A stretch of DNA of 64,000 nt from Streptomyces justiciae (GTDB lineage Bacteria > Actinomycetota > Actinomycetes > Streptomycetales > Streptomycetaceae): assembly GCF_015163075.1 (NCBI RefSeq), contig NZ_JADDXU010000002.1, forward strand, positions 1 through 64,000. The letters run 5' to 3'. The notes beneath the pieces were generated by a model, which was not told the origin of the DNA, ran no database searches, and saw nothing but the letters and a program-made list of their open reading frames with translations. Each line of letters begins with the position of its first letter. Position 1 is the stretch's first letter. The translations under genes and the position numbers were made by a program. Below are positions 38,570-46,542 of this stretch, in pieces.

Positions 38570-39172
38570 ATGGGGAACTACACGATTCCGTACGTCGTCG
38601 AGCGCACCGCGCACGGCGAGCGCACCTCTGACGTGTTCAGCCGGCTGCTGTCGGAGCGGATCATCTTCCTCGGCACCGAGATCGACGACGGCGTGGCCAA
38701 CGTCGTCATCGCGCAACTCCTCCATCTGGAGTCCTCGGCGCCGGACCACGAGATCTCGATCTACATCAACTCCCCCGGCGGCTCGTTCACCTCGCTCATG
38801 GCGATCTACGACGCGATGACGTACGTCCAGGCGCCGATCTCGACGGTCTGCGTCGGCCAGGCGGCCTCCACGGCGGCCGTGCTGCTCGCCGGCGGGGACC
38901 CGGGGCGGCGGATCGTGCTGGAGCACGCGCGTGTGCTGCTCGGCCAGCCGGCCAGCGGCGGCAGCCGGGGCATGATCTCCGACCTCGCGCTCCAGGCCAA
39001 GGAGATGATCAGGATCCGCGCGCAGGTGGAGGAGGTGCTCGCCCGGCACACCCACCACGACATCGCCACCCTGCGCGCCGACATGGACCGCGACAAGTTC
39101 TTCACCGCACAGGAGGCCGTGGCGTACGGGCTGGCCGACGAGGTGCTCAGCCGGCGCCTCGTGACGGTGTGA
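38570..39172 (+). CDS. clpP4: ClpP-family subunit ClpP4 lacking the catalytic histidine
   Basis: 200 residues, one base after the clpP3 stop, so certainly co-translated. Ser100 is kept in [11 protein letters not shown], but the usual IMIHQP reads VLLGQP, so the catalytic histidine is replaced by glycine (G125). The segment [10 protein letters not shown] keeps the acidic region. The family fold is otherwise complete (YINSPGGS). By inference it is a structural or regulatory subunit of a mixed ClpP3P4 ring rather than an independent peptidase. Confidence 0.92.
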   Translation: MGNYTIPYVVERTAHGERTSDVFSRLLSERIIFLGTEIDDGVANVVIAQLLHLESSAPDHEISIYINSPGGSFTSLMAIYDAMTYVQAPISTVCVGQAASTAAVLLAGGDPGRRIVLEHARVLLGQPASGGSRGMISDLALQAKEMIRIRAQVEEVLARHTHHDIATLRADMDRDKFFTAQEAVAYGLADEVLSRRLVTV

Positions 39173-39187
39173 GACGCCGGGCGCGCG

Positions 39188-39754
39188 TCAGGCGGCCAGG
39201 CAGAGGCCGTCGTACGACGAGGCCGTCGTCCGGCGGGTTCCGGTGGACGTCCGGCTGGTGAGGCGGATCAGCTCGCCCTGGGCCCGCGCGAGCAGGTCAC
39301 CGAGTCCGAGGCCGAGGGCCTGGGCGGCGGCCGCGAGAACCTCCGACGAGGCTTCCTTGCGGCCCCGCTCCACCTCGGAGAGGTAGGGCATGGAGATCCG
39401 CGCGGCATCGGCGACGTCCTTCAACGTCCGCTCCTGCTCCAGCCGTTCACGCCGCAGCACGTCACCGACGAGGTCCCGCCACAGGGGTTCCTTCGGGGGC
39501 GGCGAGCCGGCGGGCCGATCGGCGACGGGGCGGACCGGTGCGGCACTGTCGGACAGCCGCCGGGCAGTTCCCGGACCGGCGATCTCCGGGCGGGTGGTCG
39601 CGGGGCGGGCGGAGGACGTGCGGGCGGGCGCGGGGCGCGTGGTTCCCTGGCCGGTGGTTCCCGGGTGGGCGGCGGACGGGCGGGCGGTCTCGGGGCGGCC
39701 CGGGATCGGGCGCAGCGGGATGACGCGGGCTTGGTTCGGCGCTTGTTCGCTCAC
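39188..39754 (-). CDS. popR: PopR, XRE-family activator of the clpP3-clpP4 operon
   Basis: 188 residues: a Pro/Thr/Ala-rich disordered N-terminal half (about 1-85), a Cro/C1-type helix-turn-helix (about 90-155, with RTLKDVADAARISMPYLSEVE) and a C terminus ending LCLAA. In S. lividans PopR is degraded by ClpP1P2 through a C-terminal alanine-ending tag, which matches LAA here. Convergent with clpP4, 15 bp apart. GTG start. The long N-terminal region may not all be conserved. Confidence 0.88.
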   Translation of the reverse strand: MSEQAPNQARVIPLRPIPGRPETARPSAAHPGTTGQGTTRPAPARTSSARPATTRPEIAGPGTARRLSDSAAPVRPVADRPAGSPPPKEPLWRDLVGDVLRRERLEQERTLKDVADAARISMPYLSEVERGRKEASSEVLAAAAQALGLGLGDLLARAQGELIRLTSRTSTGTRRTTASSYDGLCLAA

Positions 39755-39798
39755 CTTCCCAGCCTAAAAGCGTTGGACGGCTTGGGAAGGGATCAGCA

Positions 39799-39815
39799 TT
39801 CTGCCCTGGGTGGAA
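39799..39815. promoter_or_regulatory. PopR-like box between popR and the methyltransferase gene
   Basis: TTCTGCC-CTG-GGTGGAA matches the left half of the PopR motif fully and 5 of 7 bases of the right half. It lies 45 bp upstream of popR and 25 bp before the methyltransferase ATG, so it could serve autoregulation. Confidence 0.45.
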
Positions 39816-39839
39816 TCGCGGAGAGCGAAAGGTGCGGGC

Positions 39840-40637
39840 ATGGCGCTGCGGGAGACGTTCAACGAGGACGCGGAACTCTACGACCGGGCGCGGCCCACGT
39901 ATCCGCCCGACCTGGTCGGCCAGTTGGCCCGCGCGTCCGTTCTGGGCCCCGGACGCCGCGTCCTGGAGGTGGCGCCCGGCACCGGTCAACTCACCCTGCC
40001 GCTGGCGCAGTTCGGAGGCCAGGTCACGGCCGTGGAGCTGGGCCCCGACATGGCCGCCGTGGCCCGTCGACGGCTGCGGGACTTCCCCCAAGTGTCCGTG
40101 GAAGTAGCCGACTTCGACGACTGGCCCCTGCCGGCCGAGCCCTTCGACCTGATGGTGTGCGCGACCGCTTGGCACTGGCTCGACCCGGCCCGGCGTGTGG
40201 AGAAGGCCGCGGACGCGCTGGCGCCCGGCGGCCTGCTGGGCGTGATCGTCACGGACCATGTGGCGGGCGGCACCACGGAGTTCTTCCACCGCTCCCAGCA
40301 GTGCTACCGGCGCTGGGACCCGGCCACACCGCCCGGTCTGCTCCTGAAGGAGGCGGACGAGATCCCCCCACCGACCGAGGAGTTCGAGCACTGCCCGCGT
40401 TTCGAGAACGTCGCGGTGACCCGGTACTTCCAGGAGATCACGTACACCACCGACGAGTACCTGGACGTCCTGCTCACGTACTCGAACCACCGCGCGCTGG
40501 ACACCGCGCGCCGCGAGGGCTTGCTGGCCTGCATCCGGGAGCTGATCGACTCCGCCTACGACGGCCGCATCACCAAGCGCTACCTCCACGACCTGATCAC
40601 GGCCACCCGCACCGGATCGTCACCAGTGGATCTGTGA
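39840..40637 (+). CDS. Class I SAM-dependent methyltransferase
   Basis: 265 residues. The SAM-binding motif I is LEVAPGTGQLTLPLA, followed by the acidic end of strand 2 (VTAVELGPDM) and the catalytic-region ATAWHWLDP typical of the methyltransferase_11/25 group. Substrate unknown. AAAGG precedes the ATG; an upstream GTG at 39810 is possible but overlaps the PopR-like box. Confidence 0.88.
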   Translation: MALRETFNEDAELYDRARPTYPPDLVGQLARASVLGPGRRVLEVAPGTGQLTLPLAQFGGQVTAVELGPDMAAVARRRLRDFPQVSVEVADFDDWPLPAEPFDLMVCATAWHWLDPARRVEKAADALAPGGLLGVIVTDHVAGGTTEFFHRSQQCYRRWDPATPPGLLLKEADEIPPPTEEFEHCPRFENVAVTRYFQEITYTTDEYLDVLLTYSNHRALDTARREGLLACIRELIDSAYDGRITKRYLHDLITATRTGSSPVDL

Positions 40638-40718
40638 CGTCCGTCATAGACGCGCGCAGGAGCCGCACGCCACACCCGCCGTCCACCGCCTTCTCACCGT
40701 CCCGGCACCGCGCCGCGG

Positions 40719-40743
40719 GCATGCCCTGCCCCACCAGGGGTAC
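40719..40743 (+). promoter_or_regulatory. SigB-family-type promoter motif upstream of the sigma factor gene
   Basis: GCAT (40719-40722), 15 bases, GGGTAC (40738-40743) fits GNNT-N14-16-GGGTAY. It would give a leader of about 50 bases before the ATG at 40801 and suggests that the sigma factor, or a paralogue, transcribes its own gene. Confidence 0.5.
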
Positions 40744-40800
40744 GCGCTGAGTGAGGACCGGCGGGTCGCCCGCTGGTCAAACCGTGACGTGGGAGAGGAC

Positions 40801-41688
40801 ATGGACACCGCCGTGACCGGGTCGGAGGCACAGCTCGTCGAGAGGACCGCCGGGACCAGCACGGGTGACGGACCGCTGCCAGGAGTCGTGGACCCGCGGA
40901 GCGTCGCGCCGCGTGACGCGCGGGAGCTGTCGCGCCAGTTCTTCCAGCGCCTGACGGAGGTCGAGGAAGGCACACACGAGTACCAGTACGCGCGCAACAC
41001 GCTGATCGAGATGAACATGTCCCTCGTGCGGTTCGCCGCCGGCCGCTTCCGCGGTCGCGGCGACGACATGGAGGACATCGTCCAGACCGGCATGATCGGC
41101 CTGATCAAGGCCATCGACCGGTTCGAACTCGCGCGGGAGGTCGAGTTCACGTCCTTCGCGCTGCCCTACATCGTCGGCGAGATCAAGCGGTTCTTCCGGG
41201 ACACCACCTGGGCGGTGCACGTGCCGCGGCGGCTCCAGGAGCTGCGGGTGGAACTGGCCAAGGCGCGCGAGGAGCTGGCCAGCAGGCTGGACCGGGAGCC
41301 GACGGTGGCCGAACTCGCCACCTTGATGAACATCTCCGAGGACGAGGTCGTCGAGGGCCAGATCGCCTCCAACGGCTACAACTCCGCCTCGCTGGACGCC
41401 GCCCTCACCGGCGACGGGCCCGAGCACGGCGAGTCGGTGCTCGCCGACTTCATCGGCGTCGAGGAGGACGGACTGCGGCTGGTCGAGGACTTCCAGTCGC
41501 TCGCGCCGCTGATGGCCGAACTCAGCGACCGCGACCGGCAGATCATCCATCTGCGGTTCGTGGAGGAGGCCACCCAGGCGGAGATCGGCGAACGGCTGGG
41601 CTGTTCGCAGATGCATGTGTCCCGGCTGATCAAGCGGATCATCGCGCGGTTGCGCGAGGGCATGCTGGGCGAGCTGGGCTGCGCCTGA
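40801..41688 (+). CDS. RNA polymerase sigma factor, SigB/SigF/SigG (group 3) family
   Basis: 295 residues. Region 2 contains RFAAGRFRGRGDDMEDIVQTGMIG and FELAREVEFTSFALPYIVGEIKRFFRD, region 3 the VPRRLQELRVELAKAREEL helix, and region 4 the LSDRDRQIIHLRF...MHVSRLIKRIIARLR helix-turn-helix. Only partial stretches are quoted as landmarks. Streptomyces has many such stress and development sigma factors; the neighbourhood with clpP3P4 and popR resembles that of sigL in S. coelicolor. GGAGAGG precedes the ATG; a GTG at 40789 is less likely. Confidence 0.92.
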   Translation: MDTAVTGSEAQLVERTAGTSTGDGPLPGVVDPRSVAPRDARELSRQFFQRLTEVEEGTHEYQYARNTLIEMNMSLVRFAAGRFRGRGDDMEDIVQTGMIGLIKAIDRFELAREVEFTSFALPYIVGEIKRFFRDTTWAVHVPRRLQELRVELAKAREELASRLDREPTVAELATLMNISEDEVVEGQIASNGYNSASLDAALTGDGPEHGESVLADFIGVEEDGLRLVEDFQSLAPLMAELSDRDRQIIHLRFVEEATQAEIGERLGCSQMHVSRLIKRIIARLREGMLGELGCA

Positions 41689-41729
41689 GGACCGGGGCGA
41701 GGGGTGGCCTGCCGGGACGGCTCCGGCGG

Positions 41730-42185
41730 TCACCTCTCGCCGAGTCTGAGAACCGCGCTGACCCGCTTGCCGACCGGTACGCGCTCGGCGGTGACCTCCG
41801 CCGCCAGCGCGTGGACGATCTCCAGGCCGTGCCGGCCGACCCGTTCCGGGTCCTTCGGGAAACGCAGCGGCAGCGCGGCGCTGCTGTCGTAGACGGACAC
41901 GGTCACGGCGGCGTCCGTGCCCTCCAGATCCAGGATGTACGGCCCGTTGCTGTGCCGGTCGGCGTTGGTGACCAGCTCGCTCACCACCAGGAGCACCTCG
42001 TCGTCGGCCCGGGCGCCGATCTCGGCGCACCACTCGGTCCTGAGCTGGTCGAGGAAGTGCGCGGCGAAGTGCCGGGCCTCGGCGATGCATCCCGGTTCGC
42101 CCGTGTAGTGGGCCGCCCGCCGGAGTGGGTCGACGGGCACGTCGAAACCAGTCGGTATCACTGCCCCGTCCAGGTGCTCGATCAT
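41730..42185 (-). CDS. RsbW/SpoIIAB-type ATP-binding anti-sigma regulator
   Basis: 151 residues of the HATPase_c_2 family. The N box is ELVTNADRHSNGPY and the G-like box is GRHGLEIVHAL, characteristic of the small Streptomyces anti-sigma kinases. Its gene converges on the SigB-family gene, 41 bp apart, so it is the first candidate for its antagonist. No anti-anti-sigma (STAS) gene is in the window. Confidence 0.87.
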   Translation of the reverse strand: MIEHLDGAVIPTGFDVPVDPLRRAAHYTGEPGCIAEARHFAAHFLDQLRTEWCAEIGARADDEVLLVVSELVTNADRHSNGPYILDLEGTDAAVTVSVYDSSAALPLRFPKDPERVGRHGLEIVHALAAEVTAERVPVGKRVSAVLRLGER

Positions 42186-42281
42186 GCGTTTCTCTCTCGG
42201 AAGCCGGACTGGCCGGACGCTGCTGCACCAGTGCTCGTACCCCGAGTGAAGCGCCGCAGTCCCCATAACGGGTCGTGTCGG

Positions 42282-43526
42282 TCACACCGGCGGTGATGTC
42301 ACGTCCGGGGCATCGGGGGCGGGGGTGCCGAGCGAGGACTGCTCTTCCGGCGTGTCCTCCTGCGGCGTCGCCGGTTCGGTGGTCTCCGGTTCGGGAACCA
42401 CCGGCGCGGAGCTCGGCGTGGGCGAGGACGGGCTCGCGGACGTCGGCGGACACGGGGTCGCCGAACCGGTGGGTGTCCCGGTGGGCGTTCCGGTGGCCGT
42501 GGACACACACGGTGCCGGGGAGGACGGGCCGGTGGGCGGCGTGGTGGACGGTGACGTCGGGGTCGTGGGAGGTGTCGGCGTCGTCACGGTCACGGACGGC
42601 GAGGGGTTCACCGGTGGGACGGTGTGCTGGTCCTTGTGACCCGTGTCGCCGCGGTGGCGGGCGATCCACTCGTTCTCGTCGGGGTCGTAGATCACGAAGA
42701 CGTTGATGACCGTGATCGACGGCGCGACCACGACCACGTTCGTGGGCCGGTACGACGCCCATCTGTCGCCGGTCTGCTTCGGCGTGGTCTGCTGGGCGAC
42801 CGGCGGGGTGAGCGGGTTGCCGCAGGCGCAGCGGACGCGGGGCACGCCGCGGCTGTCGACGAGGACGGCGGTGCCGGCCTGGAGGACGGCCTGGTAGCTG
42901 GTGGCGGCGCCGTCGCGGTAGCCGTGGTTGGTGACGCGGGTGTCCATGCGCAGTTGTACGGGGGTGAGCGCGCGCAGGTAGGCGGGGACGCGGGACGGCT
43001 GGACGCCGGCGACGGAGGCGAAGGCGTTGTTCTTCGCGGGGGCCGCCTGGAGGGCCTTGATCTGGGCCTCCACGTCACAGCTGGAGACGTTGCGGGTGCC
43101 GCCGTAGAGGCCGGGTGCGCCGCCGTCGACGCCGCGTACCGCGTTGGTCGCGGCCGACTCGGTCGCCGGGGAGGGGGAGACGGGCGGGGCGGAGCTGTCG
43201 TTCGCGGTGGACTCGGTGAAGGGTTCGGGGCCGGTCTTGGAGGCGGTCTGGAGGAAGACCTCGCCGCCCTTGGCGGTGCCGCCGCCCCCGCCGCCGTCGG
43301 AGCGGCTGAAGACGAGCGCCAGCACCACGGCGGCCACGACCGCGGTGGCGAGCACGGCGACCCTCGGCACCGACCGCCACCAGGGGCGGTGCGGTTCCGG
43401 CGAGGGCGTCCCGCCGCTGCTGCCCGGGGGCTGCGAAGGCGGCCCCGAGGGCGGCTGGGAGGGACCCGACAGCGGACCTGAGGGCGGTCCGGTGGGCCGG
43501 CCGGAGGACGGAGGTTCGGCGCTCAC
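42282..43526 (-). CDS. DUF6777 membrane-anchored protein
   Basis: 414 residues. A proline-rich cytoplasmic N terminus (1-50) precedes one transmembrane helix (about 53-72) and an extracellular domain (about 85-290, with SCDVEAQIKAL, CACGNPLTPP and VVVVAPSITVINVFVI). The C-terminal tail is very long and rich in Pro, Thr and Ser. The domain is common in Streptomyces next to the streptophobe and FHA/kinase genes; its function is unknown. GTG start. Confidence 0.8.
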   Translation of the reverse strand: MSAEPPSSGRPTGPPSGPLSGPSQPPSGPPSQPPGSSGGTPSPEPHRPWWRSVPRVAVLATAVVAAVVLALVFSRSDGGGGGGTAKGGEVFLQTASKTGPEPFTESTANDSSAPPVSPSPATESAATNAVRGVDGGAPGLYGGTRNVSSCDVEAQIKALQAAPAKNNAFASVAGVQPSRVPAYLRALTPVQLRMDTRVTNHGYRDGAATSYQAVLQAGTAVLVDSRGVPRVRCACGNPLTPPVAQQTTPKQTGDRWASYRPTNVVVVAPSITVINVFVIYDPDENEWIARHRGDTGHKDQHTVPPVNPSPSVTVTTPTPPTTPTSPSTTPPTGPSSPAPCVSTATGTPTGTPTGSATPCPPTSASPSSPTPSSAPVVPEPETTEPATPQEDTPEEQSSLGTPAPDAPDVTSPPV

Positions 43527-43687
43527 GAGCCCTTCTTCCCGACGTGGGGCTATGCGGCTTTTCTACGCTTACGCCGCTTTTATCCACGACGATTCCATTG
43601 TGTGCTCCGGTCCGGTGCGGCTCGCAAGCCGACGCGGACGGCCCTCCCGGCGGGCGGCGTCCCCGGGGGCTGCTTAGCGTGGGCAGG

Positions 43688-44992
43688 GTGAGCCCGAGAA
43701 CCCGCTCCGACCAGGCCGTTGCCCCGCACGGCTGGGTACAGGCCGCCGTCACCGTGCTGTCCGGACTCCTCGTCATGGGCGTGACCGCGGCCCTGGGGCT
43801 GTGGGCGGCGGGGGCGACGGATCTGCCGGACGGGGCGTTCCTCCGGGTCGTCGCGGCGACGGTCGTCACCGCGGTGGGCGGCACGATCGAGCTCTCCGGG
43901 AACGCCGGCGGCCTCGCCGACACCCAGGCGGGTCTGACGGTGATCCCGCTGTCGGTCACGCTGGCCGGTGCCCTCGTCCTCGCGGCGGGTTTTCTACGGC
44001 CGCTGCGGCACCGCGTGGTGGCGGGCGCCACGGAACTGGCGGGCTGGGCGGCCCGGGTCGCCGTGCTGTGGGTGCTCGGCCTGATCGCCCTCGCCCTGGG
44101 GGCGCGTCAGACCTTCACGCTCTCCCTCGGCGAGAGCGCGCTCTCCGACCTCGGCGACCTGTTCGGCGTCACCCCGGAGGTCGGCTTCAAGACGGACGTC
44201 CCGCTGACGCTGCTGTTCGGCCTGCTCTGGCTGGCCGGGGTGCTGGCGCTGGCGCTGCTGGTCTCGCGCGGGGCGCCGCTGCCGGGCCGGCTGCTGCGCT
44301 TCCAGGCGTCGGTGCGGCCGGCGGCGTACGCGATGGTCGTGCTCCTGCTCGCCTATGTGGCCCTCGGCATCGTCATCGCCCTGGTCGTCGCGGTCACACG
44401 CGGTCACGCGGTGGAGACCCTGGCCGTGATCCTTCTCGGCCTGCCGAACCTGGTGTGGCTGACCTTGACGCTGGGCCTCGGCGCGACCTGGAACGGCCGG
44501 GTGGAGGGTCCGTTCGGGCTGCCGATGCCACACGTCCTCGACGAGGTGCTGCGCTCGAAGGACACCGCCACGCTGAACCTGTCCACCCTCGCCGACTACG
44601 ACGGCAGGGTGTGGTGGCTGGTGGCCGTCGACGCGGTGCTGCTGCTCGCCGCCGCGTTCGTGATGGCGGCCCGCTCCCCCGCCCGGATGCGCGCCTGGCA
44701 GCACGCCCTGCACCTGGCGGTCGCCCTCGCGCTCACGGTCCTGATGATCTGCCTGCTCGGCCGCATCACCGCCCACTACGGCCTGTCGGTCCTCGGCATC
44801 GGCGACCTCGGCGGCGACCTGAACGGGGAGCTGTTCCTCGAGCCCGAGGTGTGGTCCGCGGTCGGACTGGGCGCGCTGTGGGGTCTGGTCGCGGGCTTCC
44901 TGGGCGGGTTGCTGGCGCGGCCGGTGCGACGGCGGGGCGAGACGGACGCGCACGGGCCGGCCGACCCCGGCCACGGCCCTGTCCGGCCGTGA
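43688..44992 (+). CDS. Streptophobe family integral membrane protein
   Basis: 434 residues with about ten hydrophobic helices separated by short loops, including GGTIELSGNAGGLADTQAGL and the conserved GFLGGLLARPVRRR end. It belongs to the Streptomyces-restricted streptophobe family (unknown function) and is divergent from the DUF6777 gene, 161 bp apart. GTG start, weak ribosome binding site. Confidence 0.82.
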   Translation: MSPRTRSDQAVAPHGWVQAAVTVLSGLLVMGVTAALGLWAAGATDLPDGAFLRVVAATVVTAVGGTIELSGNAGGLADTQAGLTVIPLSVTLAGALVLAAGFLRPLRHRVVAGATELAGWAARVAVLWVLGLIALALGARQTFTLSLGESALSDLGDLFGVTPEVGFKTDVPLTLLFGLLWLAGVLALALLVSRGAPLPGRLLRFQASVRPAAYAMVVLLLAYVALGIVIALVVAVTRGHAVETLAVILLGLPNLVWLTLTLGLGATWNGRVEGPFGLPMPHVLDEVLRSKDTATLNLSTLADYDGRVWWLVAVDAVLLLAAAFVMAARSPARMRAWQHALHLAVALALTVLMICLLGRITAHYGLSVLGIGDLGGDLNGELFLEPEVWSAVGLGALWGLVAGFLGGLLARPVRRRGETDAHGPADPGHGPVRP

Positions 44993-45017
44993 CACCGCCC
45001 CGTCCGGTCGCCTACGG

Positions 45018-46007
45018 CTAGCCGCCCCTGAAGACCGGTTGTGCCCATGGCGGCGGCTGTTTCGGGCCCGCCACCGCGGAGTTCGCGATGCGCAGGGCGA
45101 CCTGTGTCGGCGCGTGGCCGCCCGTGCGGTCGCCGGTCATGGCCGTGCGCAGGGCGGAGACGAAGGTGAGGCAGGTGCCGTACCGGTCGTCGGGGCTCTT
45201 CGCGAGGGACTTGGCGAGGACCGTGTCGGCGTTCGGCGGGAGGTCGGGGCGGGCCTCGGTCAGTGGGGGCGGTTGGTCGTACTGGTGGGCCCAGAGCAGG
45301 GCCATGTCGTCGTCGCGGCGGAACGGGGGGCGGCCCGCGAGGGTCTCGTAGACGACGCAGGCGAAGCCGTAGACGTCGCAGCGGCCGTCGACGGGCTTGC
45401 CGGAGATCTGCTCGGGGGCCACGTAGTCGAGCGTGCCGACGAACTGGCCGACCGTGGTGAAGCCGGTCAGGGACAGGGACTTCTTCGTCAGGCCGAAGTC
45501 GGTGAGGTAGGCGTGCTCGGGATGGTCGCTGTCGGTGCCGCGGGCGATGAGGATGTTGCCGGGTTTCACGTCCCGGTGGACCAGTCCGTGGTCGTGGGCC
45601 GCGTCCAGCGCGGAGGCGATCTGGGCGGCGATCCGCAGAGCGGGTTCGGGCGCCAACGGGCCGCGGCGGTCGAGGAGATGGCGCAGGTCGCTGCCCTCGA
45701 CGTAGCGCATGGCGATGTACAGGACGCCGTCCGTCTCGCCCGCCTCGAAGACGGGGACGATGTGCGGGTGGTCGATCGCGGCGGCGGCCCGTGACTCGTG
45801 GGTGAAGCGGCGGCGGAAGGTGTCGTTGCGGGCGAGTTCGGGGGCGAGGAGCTTGAGGGCGACCGTGCGGTCCAGGCGCAGGTCGTGGGCGCGGTAGACG
45901 ACGGCCATGCCGCCGCGGCCGATCTCGCGCTCGATGCGGTAGCCGGCGATCTGCCGGCCGATCAGCTCGGAGGGCCGGCCGGAGAAGAGGCTGGTGTCAC
46001 GGGCCAT
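45018..46007 (-). CDS. Ser/Thr protein kinase (Hanks type), catalytically complete
   Basis: 329 residues. GRGGMAVVYRA glycine loop, K52 in VALKLL, HRDVKPGN (144-151), DFG (170-172) and the APEQ motif are all intact. A short C-terminal tail without transmembrane helix or sensor domain makes it a soluble kinase. It overlaps the upstream SH3-like gene by 11 bp and is last in the operon after the double-FHA ABC transporter, its probable substrate. Confidence 0.94.
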   Translation of the reverse strand: MARDTSLFSGRPSELIGRQIAGYRIEREIGRGGMAVVYRAHDLRLDRTVALKLLAPELARNDTFRRRFTHESRAAAAIDHPHIVPVFEAGETDGVLYIAMRYVEGSDLRHLLDRRGPLAPEPALRIAAQIASALDAAHDHGLVHRDVKPGNILIARGTDSDHPEHAYLTDFGLTKKSLSLTGFTTVGQFVGTLDYVAPEQISGKPVDGRCDVYGFACVVYETLAGRPPFRRDDDMALLWAHQYDQPPPLTEARPDLPPNADTVLAKSLAKSPDDRYGTCLTFVSALRTAMTGDRTGGHAPTQVALRIANSAVAGPKQPPPWAQPVFRGG

Positions 46008-46542
46008 CGGGCGTCACGACCTGGGTGGCGGCGTGCCCGGGCTCCCCGGCGGCGGCGCGGGGCGCCTCCTCGGCGGCGTAGGTGCTCAGCCGGGTGCCGT
46101 CGGCGTAGACCCAGCGGCCGTGCTGGGCGTCGTACAGCCAGACCGACTCCCCGTCGACGACGACGCCGATCCGCAGGCCCCGGGTGCGGCTCTGGAAGCC
46201 CTCGCCGTCCAGGCCGCCGCCGGCCAGTTCCTCGACCGCGGACCGGTAGCGCGTGAGGGTCTCCTCGGCGCGGGCGAGCAGGGGGCGGGGGTCGGCGGTG
46301 CGGGCGAGCGGGGCGTCCGCGACGGGCGGGTCCTTGGGTACGGCGACCAGGAAGCGGCCGTCGACCCAGGCCGACCAGCCGTTGGCGCACAGCACGTGCC
46401 CCCAGTCGCCGCGCCGCTCCACCAACTGGACCGGCAGCAGCGGGTCGAGGGGGACGGTGGGCCGGGCGGGGTCGGGGGCCTCCCAGGCGGGCATGCCGTG
46501 CTGGGGAACGACGTGGGTGGGCCGGAAGCCGGGGGTGGTCAT
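45997..46542 (-). CDS. SH3-like domain protein coupled to the FHA transporter and kinase
   Basis: 181 residues with an N-terminal bacterial SH3-like stretch (HGMPAWEAPDP...RGDWGHVLCANGWSAWVDGR) and a second beta-rich part with VWLYDAQHGRWVYADG. Start codon shares a base with the transporter stop (TGATG), and its end overlaps the kinase start. No signal peptide. I do not recognise a named family; an adaptor role between transporter and kinase is an inference from the tight coupling. Confidence 0.75.
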   Translation of the reverse strand: MTTPGFRPTHVVPQHGMPAWEAPDPARPTVPLDPLLPVQLVERRGDWGHVLCANGWSAWVDGRFLVAVPKDPPVADAPLARTADPRPLLARAEETLTRYRSAVEELAGGGLDGEGFQSRTRGLRIGVVVDGESVWLYDAQHGRWVYADGTRLSTYAAEEAPRAAAGEPGHAATQVVTPDGP

